From NCBI RefSeq assembly GCF_003326755.1, contig NZ_JPWH01000018.1, positions 24,141-88,140 of the forward strand: 64,000 bases of DNA, in the 5' to 3' direction. Below are positions 45,288-54,861 of this stretch, piece after piece (the stretch's first letter is position 1; every line of letters starts with the position of its first letter). The position numbers and the translations under genes were made by a program. The notes under the pieces were generated by a model, which was not told the DNA's origin, searched no databases, and worked only from the letters and a program-made list of their open reading frames with translations. The DNA is from Thalassospira profundimaris. GTDB taxonomy: Bacteria > Pseudomonadota > Alphaproteobacteria > Rhodospirillales > Thalassospiraceae.

Positions 45288-45551
45288 TTAAAAATCGCCA
45301 TCTTCATCTTCGTGCTCGGGATCGGGTAGGTCGCTCACAATTTTGCCCGTCATCTCATGGGCCTGAATGACGGTTTGTCCCAAAAACTGTTCTTCTGACT
45401 GTGGGCGCACGGACATGACAAAGTCCGGGGCGGGGGCATTCGCGACGGCAAAGGACCGGGCTGTCTCATAATCCGTGGCCCGTATATTGGCCGTGTTGAT
45501 GCGCACGGCACCGTCATCATCATAAATATATTCAACAATCCAGACCTGCAA
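45288..45551 (-). CDS. Small hypothetical protein, TTG start
   Basis: I do not recognise this family. A TTG at 45551 preceded by AAAAGGA (six-base spacing) gives 87 residues. An earlier in-frame TTG at 45596 lacks a ribosome site. The protein opens with a beta-like Val-Trp-Ile-Val-Glu-Tyr-Ile-Tyr strand followed by Asp-Asp-Asp-Gly, has a central Ala-rich helix, and ends in a very acidic tail. It sits directly upstream of the Nudix gene (TAA then ATG), so a shared operon is likely. Confidence 0.6.
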   Translation of the reverse strand: MQVWIVEYIYDDDGAVRINTANIRATDYETARSFAVANAPAPDFVMSVRPQSEEQFLGQTVIQAHEMTGKIVSDLPDPEHEDEDGDF

Positions 45552-45748
45552 AACGGATCCTTTTCTCTGGCGGCTTTTTGTTTGGTTGCACTGCAAAAGC
45601 TGTTGCTGCTATCACTGTTCTAAAGAGGCCTGCTGTGACGTTGATCAAATCGGGGAAGACCTGTCGCAGCGATGCCACAATTTTTCGGGCAGACTTTCAA
45701 AACATATTTGTAGTGTCTTGTTGCAGTACAACCTATCAAAGGTGATAA

Positions 45749-46591
45749 ATGAACGCCAAGCGTGATGATTCTCCCGACCATAATAATGGCACCCCGACGT
45801 CCCCCGTGCCTTCGTTGGGAATTCTGGGTCGACTGCGCACCTATTTCCTGACGGGCGTTCTGGTCAGTGCACCACTGGCAATAACATTTGGGCTGGCCTG
45901 GTGGTTCATCGAATTTGTCGATGGCTCTGTCATGCCGCTGATCCCGGCCAAATATAATCCTGAAATTTACCTGCCTGACGCCTATCAAAGTTATGGCATA
46001 CCCGGTTTTGGCCTGTTGGTGGTTGTAATTGCCATAACACTGGTTGGTTGGCTGACCACCAATTTTGCCGGTCGCGCCCTGATCAAGGTTTATGAACGTA
46101 TTCTTGGCCGTATTCCGGCAGTGCGCAGTATTTATGGGGCGATCAAGCAAATTCTTGAAACGGTTCTTGCCAATCAGTCCAATGCCTTTCGACAGGCTGT
46201 TTTGCTGGAATATCCGCGTCGCGGTATGTGGGCGATCGGGTTTATTACCGGCGAAACCAAGGGCGAAGTTCAGAACTTGACCGAAGACACTGTGATTAAT
46301 GTGTTTTTGCCGACAACCCCAAATCCGACATCGGGATTTTTACTGTTTGTCCCAAAGCGGGATGTTATCGTGCTGGACATGACGGTTGAAGAAGCCATCA
46401 AAATGGTGATGTCGGGCGGAATTGTAACCCCGGTGGACCGCCGTCCTGCCGAAGAACAGGAAAAGCCGCAAGTGTCGGCAAAAACCTATGAGGATGTCGA
46501 TATTTTGCGCGAAAAGGAAAACGCCCCCGTGCTGGTGTCGCGTCATGAACCGGGGGAAGCACCGCAGGAACCTGAAAAACAGAATTCCTGA
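45749..46591 (+). CDS. DUF502 family inner-membrane protein
   Basis: This is a 280-residue protein of the DUF502 family, function unknown. Two membrane segments (about residues 33-55 and 87-107) are joined by a periplasmic loop containing Asp-Ala-Tyr. A conserved cytoplasmic domain follows, with a Pro-Ala-Val-Arg-Ser-Ile-Tyr segment near residue 125 and Pro-Thr-Thr-Pro-Asn-Pro-Thr-Ser-Gly near residue 190. The tail is Glu/Pro-rich. It is convergent with recG across a terminator. Confidence 0.88.
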   Translation: MNAKRDDSPDHNNGTPTSPVPSLGILGRLRTYFLTGVLVSAPLAITFGLAWWFIEFVDGSVMPLIPAKYNPEIYLPDAYQSYGIPGFGLLVVVIAITLVGWLTTNFAGRALIKVYERILGRIPAVRSIYGAIKQILETVLANQSNAFRQAVLLEYPRRGMWAIGFITGETKGEVQNLTEDTVINVFLPTTPNPTSGFLLFVPKRDVIVLDMTVEEAIKMVMSGGIVTPVDRRPAEEQEKPQVSAKTYEDVDILREKENAPVLVSRHEPGEAPQEPEKQNS

Positions 46592-46629
46592 AATCGGGCG
46601 CAGCCATCGCGATCACAATTGAGCATTAT

Positions 46630-46664
46630 CAAGGGCAGGGGCATATTCCTGCCCTTTGTTTTTG
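46630..46664. terminator. Intrinsic terminator between DUF502 and recG
   Basis: AAGGGCAGG (46631-46639) pairs with CCTGCCCTT (46648-46656), followed by TGTTTTTG on the plus strand. It lies between convergent genes. Confidence 0.8.
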
Positions 46665-46665
46665 A

Positions 46666-48753
46666 TCAGCCCGAACGGAAATAGCGAACGGCTTCATCGC
46701 GCTCGAATAAATACAGCAACAAACGCAGCGCTTGGCCGCGATCAGATTGCAAATCCGGGTCGCGTTCTACAATCAGGCGGGCATCATCGCGCGCGATGGC
46801 CAAAAGGTCACCATGCAAATCCAGGCTTGCCAGGCGATAGGCCTGAAGGCCGCTTTGACGGGTTCCCAGAACTTCACCCGCACCACGCAGGCGCAAATCC
46901 TCCTCGGCAATGACAAAGCCATCTTCGGTTTCGCGCATGATTTTAAGCCGCGCCTTGGAAATCTCGCCAAGGGGGGCGCCATAAAGCAGCAAACATGTCG
47001 ACGCACCGCTGCCACGGCCAATTCGGCCACGTAACTGATGCAATTGCGCCAAGCCAAACCGTTCGGCATGCTCTATCACCATAACGGTGGCTTCGGGCAC
47101 ATTCACCCCAACTTCGATCACGGTGGTGGCAACCAGAACGGACAAATCGCCGTAGGCAAATCTGTCCATGACCTCGTCTTTTTCCTTGCCCTTCATTTTG
47201 CCATGAACAAGGCCAACACGCCCTTCGCCAAACTGTTCTACCAGAATACGGTGGCGTTCTTCGGCGGCTTGCAGATCGACGATTTCGGAATCCTCAACCA
47301 GCGGACATACCCAGTATATTTTCGCCCCTTGGCGCATGGCGCGGCCAATACCGGCGGCCACCTCTTCAACCTTGTCGATGGAGAGAACACGGGTATCAAC
47401 CGGCTGTCGCCCCGGTGGTTTTTCATCCAGCCGGGAAACTTCCATATCGCCAAAGGCGGTCAGAGTCAGTGTACGCGGAATGGGGGTTGCCGTCATCACC
47501 AGCACATCAACCGCTGTGCCTTTGCCTGCCAGCATCAGGCGTTGATGCACGCCAAAACGGTGCTGTTCATCAACCACGGCAAAGGCCAGATCATGAAAGG
47601 CGACACTTTCCTGAAACAGGGCGTGGGTGCCCACGGCCACGGAAAATTCACCGCTTGCCAATCCGTCGAGGATTTTTTGCCGCGCCTTGCCTTTATCCCG
47701 ACCAGTCAAGAGGGTGCAGGTGATGCCGATTTTTTCCAGCATCGGGGCAATGGTTTCAAAATGCTGCCGGGCCAAAATTTCGGTCGGGGCCATCAGGGCG
47801 GCCTGTCGTCCGGTTTCAACGGCATTTAACATCGCCATCAAGGCGACAACCGTTTTGCCCGAGCCAACATCCCCCTGCAGCAGGCGCAGCATACGGCCCG
47901 TGCTGGCCATATCTTCGTTAATATCAGCCAGCGCGCGTTTTTGCGCCCCGGTCAGGGCAAAGGGCAATTGTTGTGCCAGCAAGTTTCGCAACCGGCCATC
48001 ACCCTGAATGGAGCGACCGCCCAGCTTTTTCATCTTTGCCCGGATCAGTGTCAAGGCCAGTTGGTTTGCCAGCAATTCATCATAGGCAAGTCGCGCCCGC
48101 GCGGCATGATCCGGTAATAAATCACTTTCATCTTCCGGCTTATGGACTTGATAAAGCGCGGTTTTGAAATCCGGCCAGCCGTGACGTGCCTTTAGTGCAT
48201 TGTCATGCCATTCCGGCAAATCCGGCACATGGCCCAGGGCGGCCTGGATGGCCTTGGTCAGGGTTTTTCCGGTTACACCTGCCGCCATCGGGTAAACCGG
48301 TTCGACCGTTTGAATGCTTTCGCGTTCGGCTTCGGTGCCAATGCGGTCCGGGTGGGTGATTTGATATTCGCCGCGATAATGATCAATCTTGCCGGAAACG
48401 ATGCGCTTTTCACCCTCCGGCAGCATGTCATTCAAATACTTGGCGCGGGCGTTAAAAAACACCAGCGTGATAAAGCCATCGTCGGTGCGGCACACAATAC
48501 GATAGGGACGCCTGCGGTCCGGGGCAGGTTCGTGCCGCTCCACCACAACATCAAGGGTTACAATGGTGCCATCAATGGTTTCGGCCAAAGGCGGGGAAAA
48601 ACGCCTGTCAATCAACCCGGATGGCAAATGCCACAGCAAATCCACCAGATGTTCGCCCCCAATAAGTCGCTCCACCAGCGGTTTTAACCGCGGTCCGATA
48701 CCGGGCAGGGTATTGATTTCGGCAAAAAGGGGAAACAGAATTTCGGGGCGCAT
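46666..48753 (-). CDS. recG: ATP-dependent DNA helicase RecG
   Basis: RecG remodels stalled replication forks and Holliday junctions. The 695-residue protein has an N-terminal wedge OB-fold domain, a Walker A Gly-Asp-Val-Gly-Ser-Gly-Lys-Thr near residues 295-302, a Val-Asp-Glu-Gln-His box near residue 400 and C-terminal helicase motifs with Arg-Gly-Arg-Ile-Gly-Arg-Gly. It is divergent from sdhE-mfd, a common alphaproteobacterial arrangement. Confidence 0.97.
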   Translation of the reverse strand: MRPEILFPLFAEINTLPGIGPRLKPLVERLIGGEHLVDLLWHLPSGLIDRRFSPPLAETIDGTIVTLDVVVERHEPAPDRRRPYRIVCRTDDGFITLVFFNARAKYLNDMLPEGEKRIVSGKIDHYRGEYQITHPDRIGTEAERESIQTVEPVYPMAAGVTGKTLTKAIQAALGHVPDLPEWHDNALKARHGWPDFKTALYQVHKPEDESDLLPDHAARARLAYDELLANQLALTLIRAKMKKLGGRSIQGDGRLRNLLAQQLPFALTGAQKRALADINEDMASTGRMLRLLQGDVGSGKTVVALMAMLNAVETGRQAALMAPTEILARQHFETIAPMLEKIGITCTLLTGRDKGKARQKILDGLASGEFSVAVGTHALFQESVAFHDLAFAVVDEQHRFGVHQRLMLAGKGTAVDVLVMTATPIPRTLTLTAFGDMEVSRLDEKPPGRQPVDTRVLSIDKVEEVAAGIGRAMRQGAKIYWVCPLVEDSEIVDLQAAEERHRILVEQFGEGRVGLVHGKMKGKEKDEVMDRFAYGDLSVLVATTVIEVGVNVPEATVMVIEHAERFGLAQLHQLRGRIGRGSGASTCLLLYGAPLGEISKARLKIMRETEDGFVIAEEDLRLRGAGEVLGTRQSGLQAYRLASLDLHGDLLAIARDDARLIVERDPDLQSDRGQALRLLLYLFERDEAVRYFRSG

Positions 48754-48986
48754 CGGCTTGTGACTTGAAACTCAGAAATGGAACATTATAAGAACAAAGG
48801 CTTGTTTCTGTTCGGTATACAGCATATTTTCACGCTCGCAACCTCCGAGTTGGCATCCAGGGGCAAAACAATTGTGCACGGCATGGACCAAATCCGGATT
48901 TTACCGTACAAAGCATGCCATTGCCGCAAAGCGCCATCGTGCCATATGAAAGCAGGCGCGAAAACAGTGACAGGAGAATAGGGTTC

Positions 48987-49274
48987 ATGAGCAACCACGA
49001 CACTGACCATGAAAATGAATTGGAATTGCGGCGCAAGAAACTGCAATTTCGCGGTGCGCATCGCGGGACCAAGGAAAACGACATTCTGGTCGGCCGTTTT
49101 ATGGAAGCCCATTTGGCGACCCTCAATGCCCGCCAGCTTGACGAATTTGAAGCCCTGATTGTCGAAGTGCCCGATGCCGACTTTTTTAAATGGGCCACCG
49201 GCAAGGAAAAGGCACCGGCAGCCTATGACACCGAAGTCCTGGCCATGATCAACGCCCTTAGCAACGCGCGATAA
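48987..49274 (+). CDS. sdhE: FAD assembly factor SdhE (succinate dehydrogenase assembly factor 2)
   Basis: SdhE (DUF339) promotes covalent flavinylation of SdhA and related flavoproteins and is homologous to mitochondrial SDHAF2. The ATG at 48987 with CAGGAG upstream gives 95 residues. A longer frame to 48915 is unlikely. The key Arg-Gly-Thr-Lys-Glu-Asn-Asp segment (the family RGxxE motif) is near residues 26-32. It lies in the recG-sdhE-mfd neighbourhood, with mfd starting 4 bases after its stop. Together with the NDUFAF3/6-like genes, this is a third respiratory assembly-factor homologue in the window. Confidence 0.93.
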   Translation: MSNHDTDHENELELRRKKLQFRGAHRGTKENDILVGRFMEAHLATLNARQLDEFEALIVEVPDADFFKWATGKEKAPAAYDTEVLAMINALSNAR

Positions 49275-49278
49275 AGCA

Positions 49279-52200
49279 TTGAATAAAATAAACGATATTA
49301 TCTCGCGCACGGATCGTGTCCGTCTGGGCGGTGTCCCGGAGGGATATGATGCGCTGTTGCTGCGTGAAATTCTGGACGCAGCCAAAGGCAGTCGTACCGT
49401 TTTGCATGTCGCACGCGATGACAAACGCATGGCGCAAATGGCTGAAGGCCTGCATTTTTTTGCCGGCGAGGTCGAGGTTTTGACATTCCCGGCCTGGGAT
49501 TGTCTACCCTATGACCGCGTATCGCCCATCGCCGAAGTTACCGCCCGCCGGGTGGAAACCCTGACCATCCTTGCTGATAAAAAGCAGCCCGCTGGTGACT
49601 TTGGCCGCATCGTTTTGACAACCGCCGCGGCCGTCATGCAGCGCGTACCGATGGTCGATGTGATGGAAAAGGGTAAACTGACCCTGACCACCGATCAGGA
49701 ATATTCGCGCGCCGATTTGATCGCCTATTTTGAACGTATGGGCTATGGCCGTGCCGAACAGGTAATGGAGCCGGGCGATTATGCGGTACGCGGTGATATC
49801 GTTGATATTTTTGCCCCCGGCATGAAAGAACCGGTGCGCCTCGATTTTTTTGGCGATGAAATTGAAAGCATTCGCCGATTTGATGTTGAAAGCCAGCGCA
49901 CGGTTGGGCGGGTAAATTCGGTATCGCTGTTACCTGTTGGGGAAATTTTCCTGGATGCCGATACCATTTCGCTTTTTCGCAGCAAATATCGCGAATTGTT
50001 TGGCAATGTCTCGCAGACGGACCCCCTTTATGAATCCATCAGTGCGGGCCTGAAATATGGGGGCATGGAACATTGGCTGCCGCTGTTCCATGATGGGCTT
50101 GATACCCTGTTTACATATATGCCCGACGCGATTGTCAGCCTTGATCATCAGGTGGACGAGGCAGTCGATAACCGTCTTGAAATGATCGACGATTATTATC
50201 AGGCCCGCCAGAACATCAAGGGCGGCGGCCTTTCGGGCGATAGCGTTTATAAACCCGTGCCGCCAGAACGCCTGTATCTGGATAGGGCAGAGCTGGAGCG
50301 TAATCTGGCCGGTCGGCTGGTGATGGATTTATCGCCCTATGTTGAAGAGGAAAATGCCCAACGCGGCATTTTTGACATGGGCGCGCGCAAGGGCCGGGAT
50401 TTTGGCGATATTCGTGCCCGGGCTGATGTGAACCTGTATGACGAATTACGCGATTTCATTTCGGCCCAGCGTGGCAAGGATAACAAGGTCGTCATTGCCT
50501 CCTATTCCGATGGCTCGCGCGACCGTATGGTGTCGCTTTTGCGCGAACATGGCGTTGACAAGGTTGTGAATGCCGAATGCTGGGAAGACATTACCGATGA
50601 CCTGGGCAGCGAGCACTGCGCCGTTGTGATCCTGGATATCGAACATGGCTTTCGCCGTGAAGGCCTGTGGTTTTTAACCGAGCAGGACATTCTGGGCGAC
50701 CGAATGAGTCGCCCGGGCGGCCGCCGTCGCAAGGCGGAAAACTTCCTGCGCGAGGCGTCCGAAATTGCCGAAGGCGACCTGGTTGTTCATATCGAACATG
50801 GCATAGGCCGTTATCTTGGCCTGATGACCGTGACCGCGGGCGGTGCTCCGCATGACTGCTTGCAGCTTGAATATGATGGTGGTGACAAGCTTTTTGTTCC
50901 GGTCGAAAATATCGAGGTGCTGTCGCGCTATGGCTCCGACGAGGGGCTTTCGATCCTGGATCGGTTGGGCGGTGTTGCCTGGCAGGCGCGTAAGGCCAAA
51001 CTACGCGAACGCATTCGCGATATGGCCGACAAGCTGATCAAGGTTGCCGCAGCACGCCATTTGCGTAAAGGCGAGGCAATGACCGTGCCAGAAGGTGCCT
51101 ATGACGAATTTTGTGCCCGTTTTCCCTTTACCGAAACCGAGGACCAGGCCCGCGCCATTCATGATACCCTGGGTGATTTGACGGCAGGCAAGCCGATGGA
51201 TCGCCTGGTATGTGGCGATGTGGGCTTTGGCAAAACCGAAGTCGCCCTGCGAGCCGCCTTTGCCGCAGTCATGTCAGGCAAGCAGGTGGCGGTTGTGGCA
51301 CCAACAACCCTGTTGTGTCGCCAGCATTACCTGAACTTCAAGGAACGCTTTAACGATCTGCCAGTACGTGTTGAACAGCTTTCGCGCCTTGTCACCGGCA
51401 AGAATGCCAAGCTGGTCAAGGATAACCTTGAAAGCGGGCATGTCGATATTGTGTGTGGCACCCATGCGCTTTTGGGGCAGGGTGTCAAATTCAAGGATTT
51501 GGGTCTTCTGATTGTTGACGAAGAACAACACTTTGGGGTGAAGCACAAGGAACGCCTGAAAGAGCTTAAAACCGACGTGCATGTGTTAACGCTTACGGCA
51601 ACGCCTATTCCGCGTACCTTGCAATTGGCCCTGACCGGGGTGAAGGAACTTTCCATCATCGCAACGCCGCCGGTCGACCGGCTGGCGGTGCGAACCTATA
51701 TCACGCCTTACGACCCGGTTGTGGTGCGCGAAGCGATTTTGCGGGAACGTCATCGCGGCGGACAGATTTTCTATGTTTGTCCCCGGGTGTCAGATATTGG
51801 CCGGGTGGCCAAGGAACTTGAGACACTGGTGCCGGAAATCAAATTTGATGTGGCGCACGGGCAAATGGGGGCGCGTGACCTTGAACAGGTCATGACCGAT
51901 TTTGTTGAACGCAAATTCGATTTGCTTCTGGCGACCAACATCATTGAATCGGGCATTGATGTGCCCAACGCCAATACCATGATCTTGCATCGTGCTGATA
52001 TGTTTGGCCTGGCCCAGCTTTATCAGCTGCGCGGGCGTATTGGCCGCTCCAAACAGCGGGCTTATGCTTATTTGACGCTGCCAAATGGCAAAAAGCTGAC
52101 GGCCACGGCGATGAAACGCCTGGAAGTGATGCAAACCCTCGATAGCCTGGGGGCGGGCTTTAACCTGGCATCGCATGACCTCGATATTCGCGGCGCAGGA

Positions 52201-52776
52201 AACCTTTTGGGTGAAGAACAGTCCGGCCATATCAAGGAAGTCGGGATCGAGCTTTATCAGCAAATGATCGAAGAAGCCGTGGCCGAAGCCAAAGGCGAGA
52301 TCGAGGATGCCGCTGATGCCGGATTTGTCCCGCAAATCAATATCGGCATGCCGGTTCTCATTCCTGATCGTTATGTCCCGGATTTGGGTGTGCGCCTTGG
52401 CCTGTATCGCCGTCTTTCCGAATTACGCACGCGCGAGGAAGTGGACCAGTTTGGCGCGGAAATGATTGACCGGTTTGGCAAACTGCCCAAAGAGGTTGAA
52501 AACCTTCTGGATGTAGTGACGATCAAGCTGTGGTGCCGGGCATCAAATATCGAAAAACTTGATGCCGGGCCGAAAGGTGCGCTGATTACGCTGCACAATA
52601 ATGAATTTCCCAACCCGGCTGGTCTGATTGGATTTATCCAGCAGCAGGTCGGTGTGGCGCGCCTGAGGCCAGACCACAAAATTGTCTATACCGCAAGCTG
52701 GGACGGACCAACCGACCGGCTGGAGGGTGTAAAACGCCTCATGCGCCGATTGTCGGATATTGCCGCAAAGGACTGA
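49279..52776 (+). CDS. mfd: Transcription-repair coupling factor Mfd
   Basis: Mfd removes RNA polymerase stalled at DNA lesions and recruits UvrA. The 1165-residue product has the UvrB-like N-terminal module, the RNA-polymerase interaction domain near residues 490-570, Walker A Gly-Asp-Val-Gly-Phe-Gly-Lys-Thr near residue 645, a Val-Asp-Glu-Glu-Gln-His box near residue 745, the Arg-Gly-Arg-Ile-Gly-Arg helicase motif and the C-terminal regulatory domain. The likely start is TTG at 49279, as the conserved N-terminal segment precedes any ATG. Its partner uvrA is also in this window. Confidence 0.96.
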   Translation: MNKINDIISRTDRVRLGGVPEGYDALLLREILDAAKGSRTVLHVARDDKRMAQMAEGLHFFAGEVEVLTFPAWDCLPYDRVSPIAEVTARRVETLTILADKKQPAGDFGRIVLTTAAAVMQRVPMVDVMEKGKLTLTTDQEYSRADLIAYFERMGYGRAEQVMEPGDYAVRGDIVDIFAPGMKEPVRLDFFGDEIESIRRFDVESQRTVGRVNSVSLLPVGEIFLDADTISLFRSKYRELFGNVSQTDPLYESISAGLKYGGMEHWLPLFHDGLDTLFTYMPDAIVSLDHQVDEAVDNRLEMIDDYYQARQNIKGGGLSGDSVYKPVPPERLYLDRAELERNLAGRLVMDLSPYVEEENAQRGIFDMGARKGRDFGDIRARADVNLYDELRDFISAQRGKDNKVVIASYSDGSRDRMVSLLREHGVDKVVNAECWEDITDDLGSEHCAVVILDIEHGFRREGLWFLTEQDILGDRMSRPGGRRRKAENFLREASEIAEGDLVVHIEHGIGRYLGLMTVTAGGAPHDCLQLEYDGGDKLFVPVENIEVLSRYGSDEGLSILDRLGGVAWQARKAKLRERIRDMADKLIKVAAARHLRKGEAMTVPEGAYDEFCARFPFTETEDQARAIHDTLGDLTAGKPMDRLVCGDVGFGKTEVALRAAFAAVMSGKQVAVVAPTTLLCRQHYLNFKERFNDLPVRVEQLSRLVTGKNAKLVKDNLESGHVDIVCGTHALLGQGVKFKDLGLLIVDEEQHFGVKHKERLKELKTDVHVLTLTATPIPRTLQLALTGVKELSIIATPPVDRLAVRTYITPYDPVVVREAILRERHRGGQIFYVCPRVSDIGRVAKELETLVPEIKFDVAHGQMGARDLEQVMTDFVERKFDLLLATNIIESGIDVPNANTMILHRADMFGLAQLYQLRGRIGRSKQRAYAYLTLPNGKKLTATAMKRLEVMQTLDSLGAGFNLASHDLDIRGAGNLLGEEQSGHIKEVGIELYQQMIEEAVAEAKGEIEDAADAGFVPQINIGMPVLIPDRYVPDLGVRLGLYRRLSELRTREEVDQFGAEMIDRFGKLPKEVENLLDVVTIKLWCRASNIEKLDAGPKGALITLHNNEFPNPAGLIGFIQQQVGVARLRPDHKIVYTASWDGPTDRLEGVKRLMRRLSDIAAKD

Positions 52777-52814
52777 TTTAAAAGGTTATTCTTTTTGTAT
52801 CAGGGCGAAATAAT

Positions 52815-52850
52815 AATGGCGGCACCATCAACGTGCCGCCATTTGTTTTG
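52815..52850. terminator. Intrinsic terminator between mfd and the DsbA-family gene
   Basis: A perfect 11-base stem (52815-52825 with 52833-52843, 7-base loop) is followed by TGTTTTG. The genes on both sides converge on it. Confidence 0.8.
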
Positions 52851-52865
52851 GGGGCGGGCCTATGG

Positions 52866-53531
52866 CTATTGTAATAACAGGCTGTCTTCCTGGCGGGCCA
52901 GGCGGATCATGCGTTGTAAAATAGCCGGTTCCTGCGCACCGGAAAGGGCATGGCGGCCATTAAACAGGAAACAAGGCACGCCACTGACACCCAACTGGTG
53001 GGCCAGGCGGCTTTCCTGTATAATGAATTCCTGGTCCATATCCCCATGCAGATAATCGATAATCTCGCTTCGGTCCGCGCCGTGGGATACCGCGATTTCG
53101 ACAAGAATATTACGATCTCCAATATCCTGCCCGTGCAAAAAATAGGCGGTGAAAATATCCTCTATCAAATCGCTGCCAATATCGGGGTTTTCGGCGCACA
53201 TTTTGTAAATCAGGCGATGGGATTGCGTTGAATCCGGGGTTACGCGGATGGCATCAAAATCAAAATCAATACCCACACTGGCACCCGCCGCCGCAATGGA
53301 TTTATAAACACGATTGGCGCTTTCCATACCCCCAAACTTGGTAGAGAGATACCATTGCCGGTCAACTCCGCCTTCGGGAATATCGGGATTGAGCAAAAAC
53401 GGCCGCCACTGAATGGCAAAACCGGAAAGGTTTTCCTTTGTTAGGGCCTTTTCCAAGCGTTTCTTGCCGATATAGCACCACGGACACACAGTATCGACAA
53501 TCGCTTCGATGCGCATGGCGGAAAGCTGCAT
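52866..53531 (-). CDS. DsbA-family oxidoreductase, FrnE-like
   Basis: This is a predicted cytoplasmic thiol oxidoreductase of the FrnE/2-hydroxychromene isomerase-like DsbA subfamily. The thioredoxin-fold redox site Cys16-Pro-Trp-Cys19 is intact, and the cis-Pro segment Gly-Val-Ser-Gly-Val-Pro-Cys appears near residue 185. No signal peptide is present, which separates it from periplasmic DsbA. It starts 30 bases after deoB and could share its transcript. A start at Met6 is also possible. Confidence 0.9.
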   Translation of the reverse strand: MQLSAMRIEAIVDTVCPWCYIGKKRLEKALTKENLSGFAIQWRPFLLNPDIPEGGVDRQWYLSTKFGGMESANRVYKSIAAAGASVGIDFDFDAIRVTPDSTQSHRLIYKMCAENPDIGSDLIEDIFTAYFLHGQDIGDRNILVEIAVSHGADRSEIIDYLHGDMDQEFIIQESRLAHQLGVSGVPCFLFNGRHALSGAQEPAILQRMIRLARQEDSLLLQ

Positions 53532-53561
53532 GACCGTGATCCTTTCTTTTAAATACCGGCC

Positions 53562-54782
53562 TTAACCGTGCAGAAATGACGTGCCGTGGTCAAGTTTGAC
53601 CCCAAGGTGGTCGGCAACGGTTTGGCCAATATCGGCAAAGGTATCGCGTCCGCCAATCGGGCCGGGCGCAATGGCCGGGCCAAATGCCAATATGGGCACG
53701 ACCTCGCGGGTATGGTCATTGCCCCGCCAGGTTGGATCACAGCCATGATCGGCGGTGATAATCACCAGATCACCCGGTTTTAATGCCGCACGCAATTCAG
53801 GCAGGCGGGCATCAAATTCCTCAAGTGCGTTGGCATAGCCTGGCACATCGCGGCGATGGCCAAATTCCATGTCAAAATCGACCAGATTGGTGAAAACCAG
53901 GCTATTATCGGGGGCCTGTTCAATTTCGCCCATCATGGCATCAAACAGGGCCATGTTGCCTGCGGCCTTGACCTTTTTGCTAATCCCGCGCTGGGCGTAA
54001 ATATCGGCGATTTTACCCACCGAAATCACCGTGCCACCCGCCTTGGTAAAAATATCCAGCAGGGTCGGGTGGGGCGGCGGTACTGCAAGGTCACGACGGT
54101 TGGCCGTACGTTTGAAATCGGTCGGGGACGAGCCAACAAAAGGTCGTGCAATAACGCGGCCGATATTATAGGGCTCGACCAGAGTGAAAGCGGTTTCACA
54201 AACTTCCATCAAACGGTCCAGACCAAAATGATCTTCGTGGGCGGCAATCTGAAACACGCTATCGGCCGAGGTATAACAAATTGGCTTGCCGGTACGGATA
54301 TGTTCTTCGCCAAGACGGGCAATGATTTCGGTGCCCGAAGCGTGGCAATTACCCAGAATACCGGGAATGCCGGTTCGTTTGATCAGTTCGTCAGTGAGCT
54401 CTGCCGGGAAGGTCGGGACTTCGGCGGGGAAATAGCCCCAGTCAAAATCGACCGGCACACCGGCAATTTCCCAGTGACCGCTGGGTGTATCCTTACCGCG
54501 CGAAATTTCGCGGGCAAAGCCATAGGCCCCGATAATGGCGCCACCATGTTCCAACCCCGGGGGAATATGCCCGCTAACGTCGCGCGCGGCCTCGCCAAGA
54601 CCAAGGGCTGTCATGTTTGGCACATTCAACGGCCCTTTGCGAAAATTGGTATCGGCCTGGCCCTTGGCGCACAGTTCGGCGATATGGCCAAGGGTATCTG
54701 AACCGGCATCGCCAAATTTTGCCGCGTCCGGCGCAGCACCAATCCCAAAACTGTCAGCAACGATCATAATGGCGCGTGCCAT
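53562..54782 (-). CDS. deoB: Phosphopentomutase
   Basis: DeoB interconverts (deoxy)ribose-1-phosphate and -5-phosphate in nucleoside salvage. It is an alkaline-phosphatase superfamily enzyme. The Val-Ala-Asp-Ser-Phe-Gly-Ile-Gly segment at residues 8-15 holds the first metal-binding Asp, and the C-terminal Thr-Ala-Asp-His-Gly-Cys-Asp-Pro-Thr segment completes the metal site. ATG at 54782 with AAAGGA upstream gives 406 residues, the usual size. The product feeds DeoC, encoded just upstream. Confidence 0.96.
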   Translation of the reverse strand: MARAIMIVADSFGIGAAPDAAKFGDAGSDTLGHIAELCAKGQADTNFRKGPLNVPNMTALGLGEAARDVSGHIPPGLEHGGAIIGAYGFAREISRGKDTPSGHWEIAGVPVDFDWGYFPAEVPTFPAELTDELIKRTGIPGILGNCHASGTEIIARLGEEHIRTGKPICYTSADSVFQIAAHEDHFGLDRLMEVCETAFTLVEPYNIGRVIARPFVGSSPTDFKRTANRRDLAVPPPHPTLLDIFTKAGGTVISVGKIADIYAQRGISKKVKAAGNMALFDAMMGEIEQAPDNSLVFTNLVDFDMEFGHRRDVPGYANALEEFDARLPELRAALKPGDLVIITADHGCDPTWRGNDHTREVVPILAFGPAIAPGPIGGRDTFADIGQTVADHLGVKLDHGTSFLHG

Positions 54783-54861
54783 GCAAAATCCTTTCGTGGT
54801 CGTCACATAGGGCAGGGCCCAAATTTACCCGCCTGTCATGCCCCAAAGATAGGCATTAATA

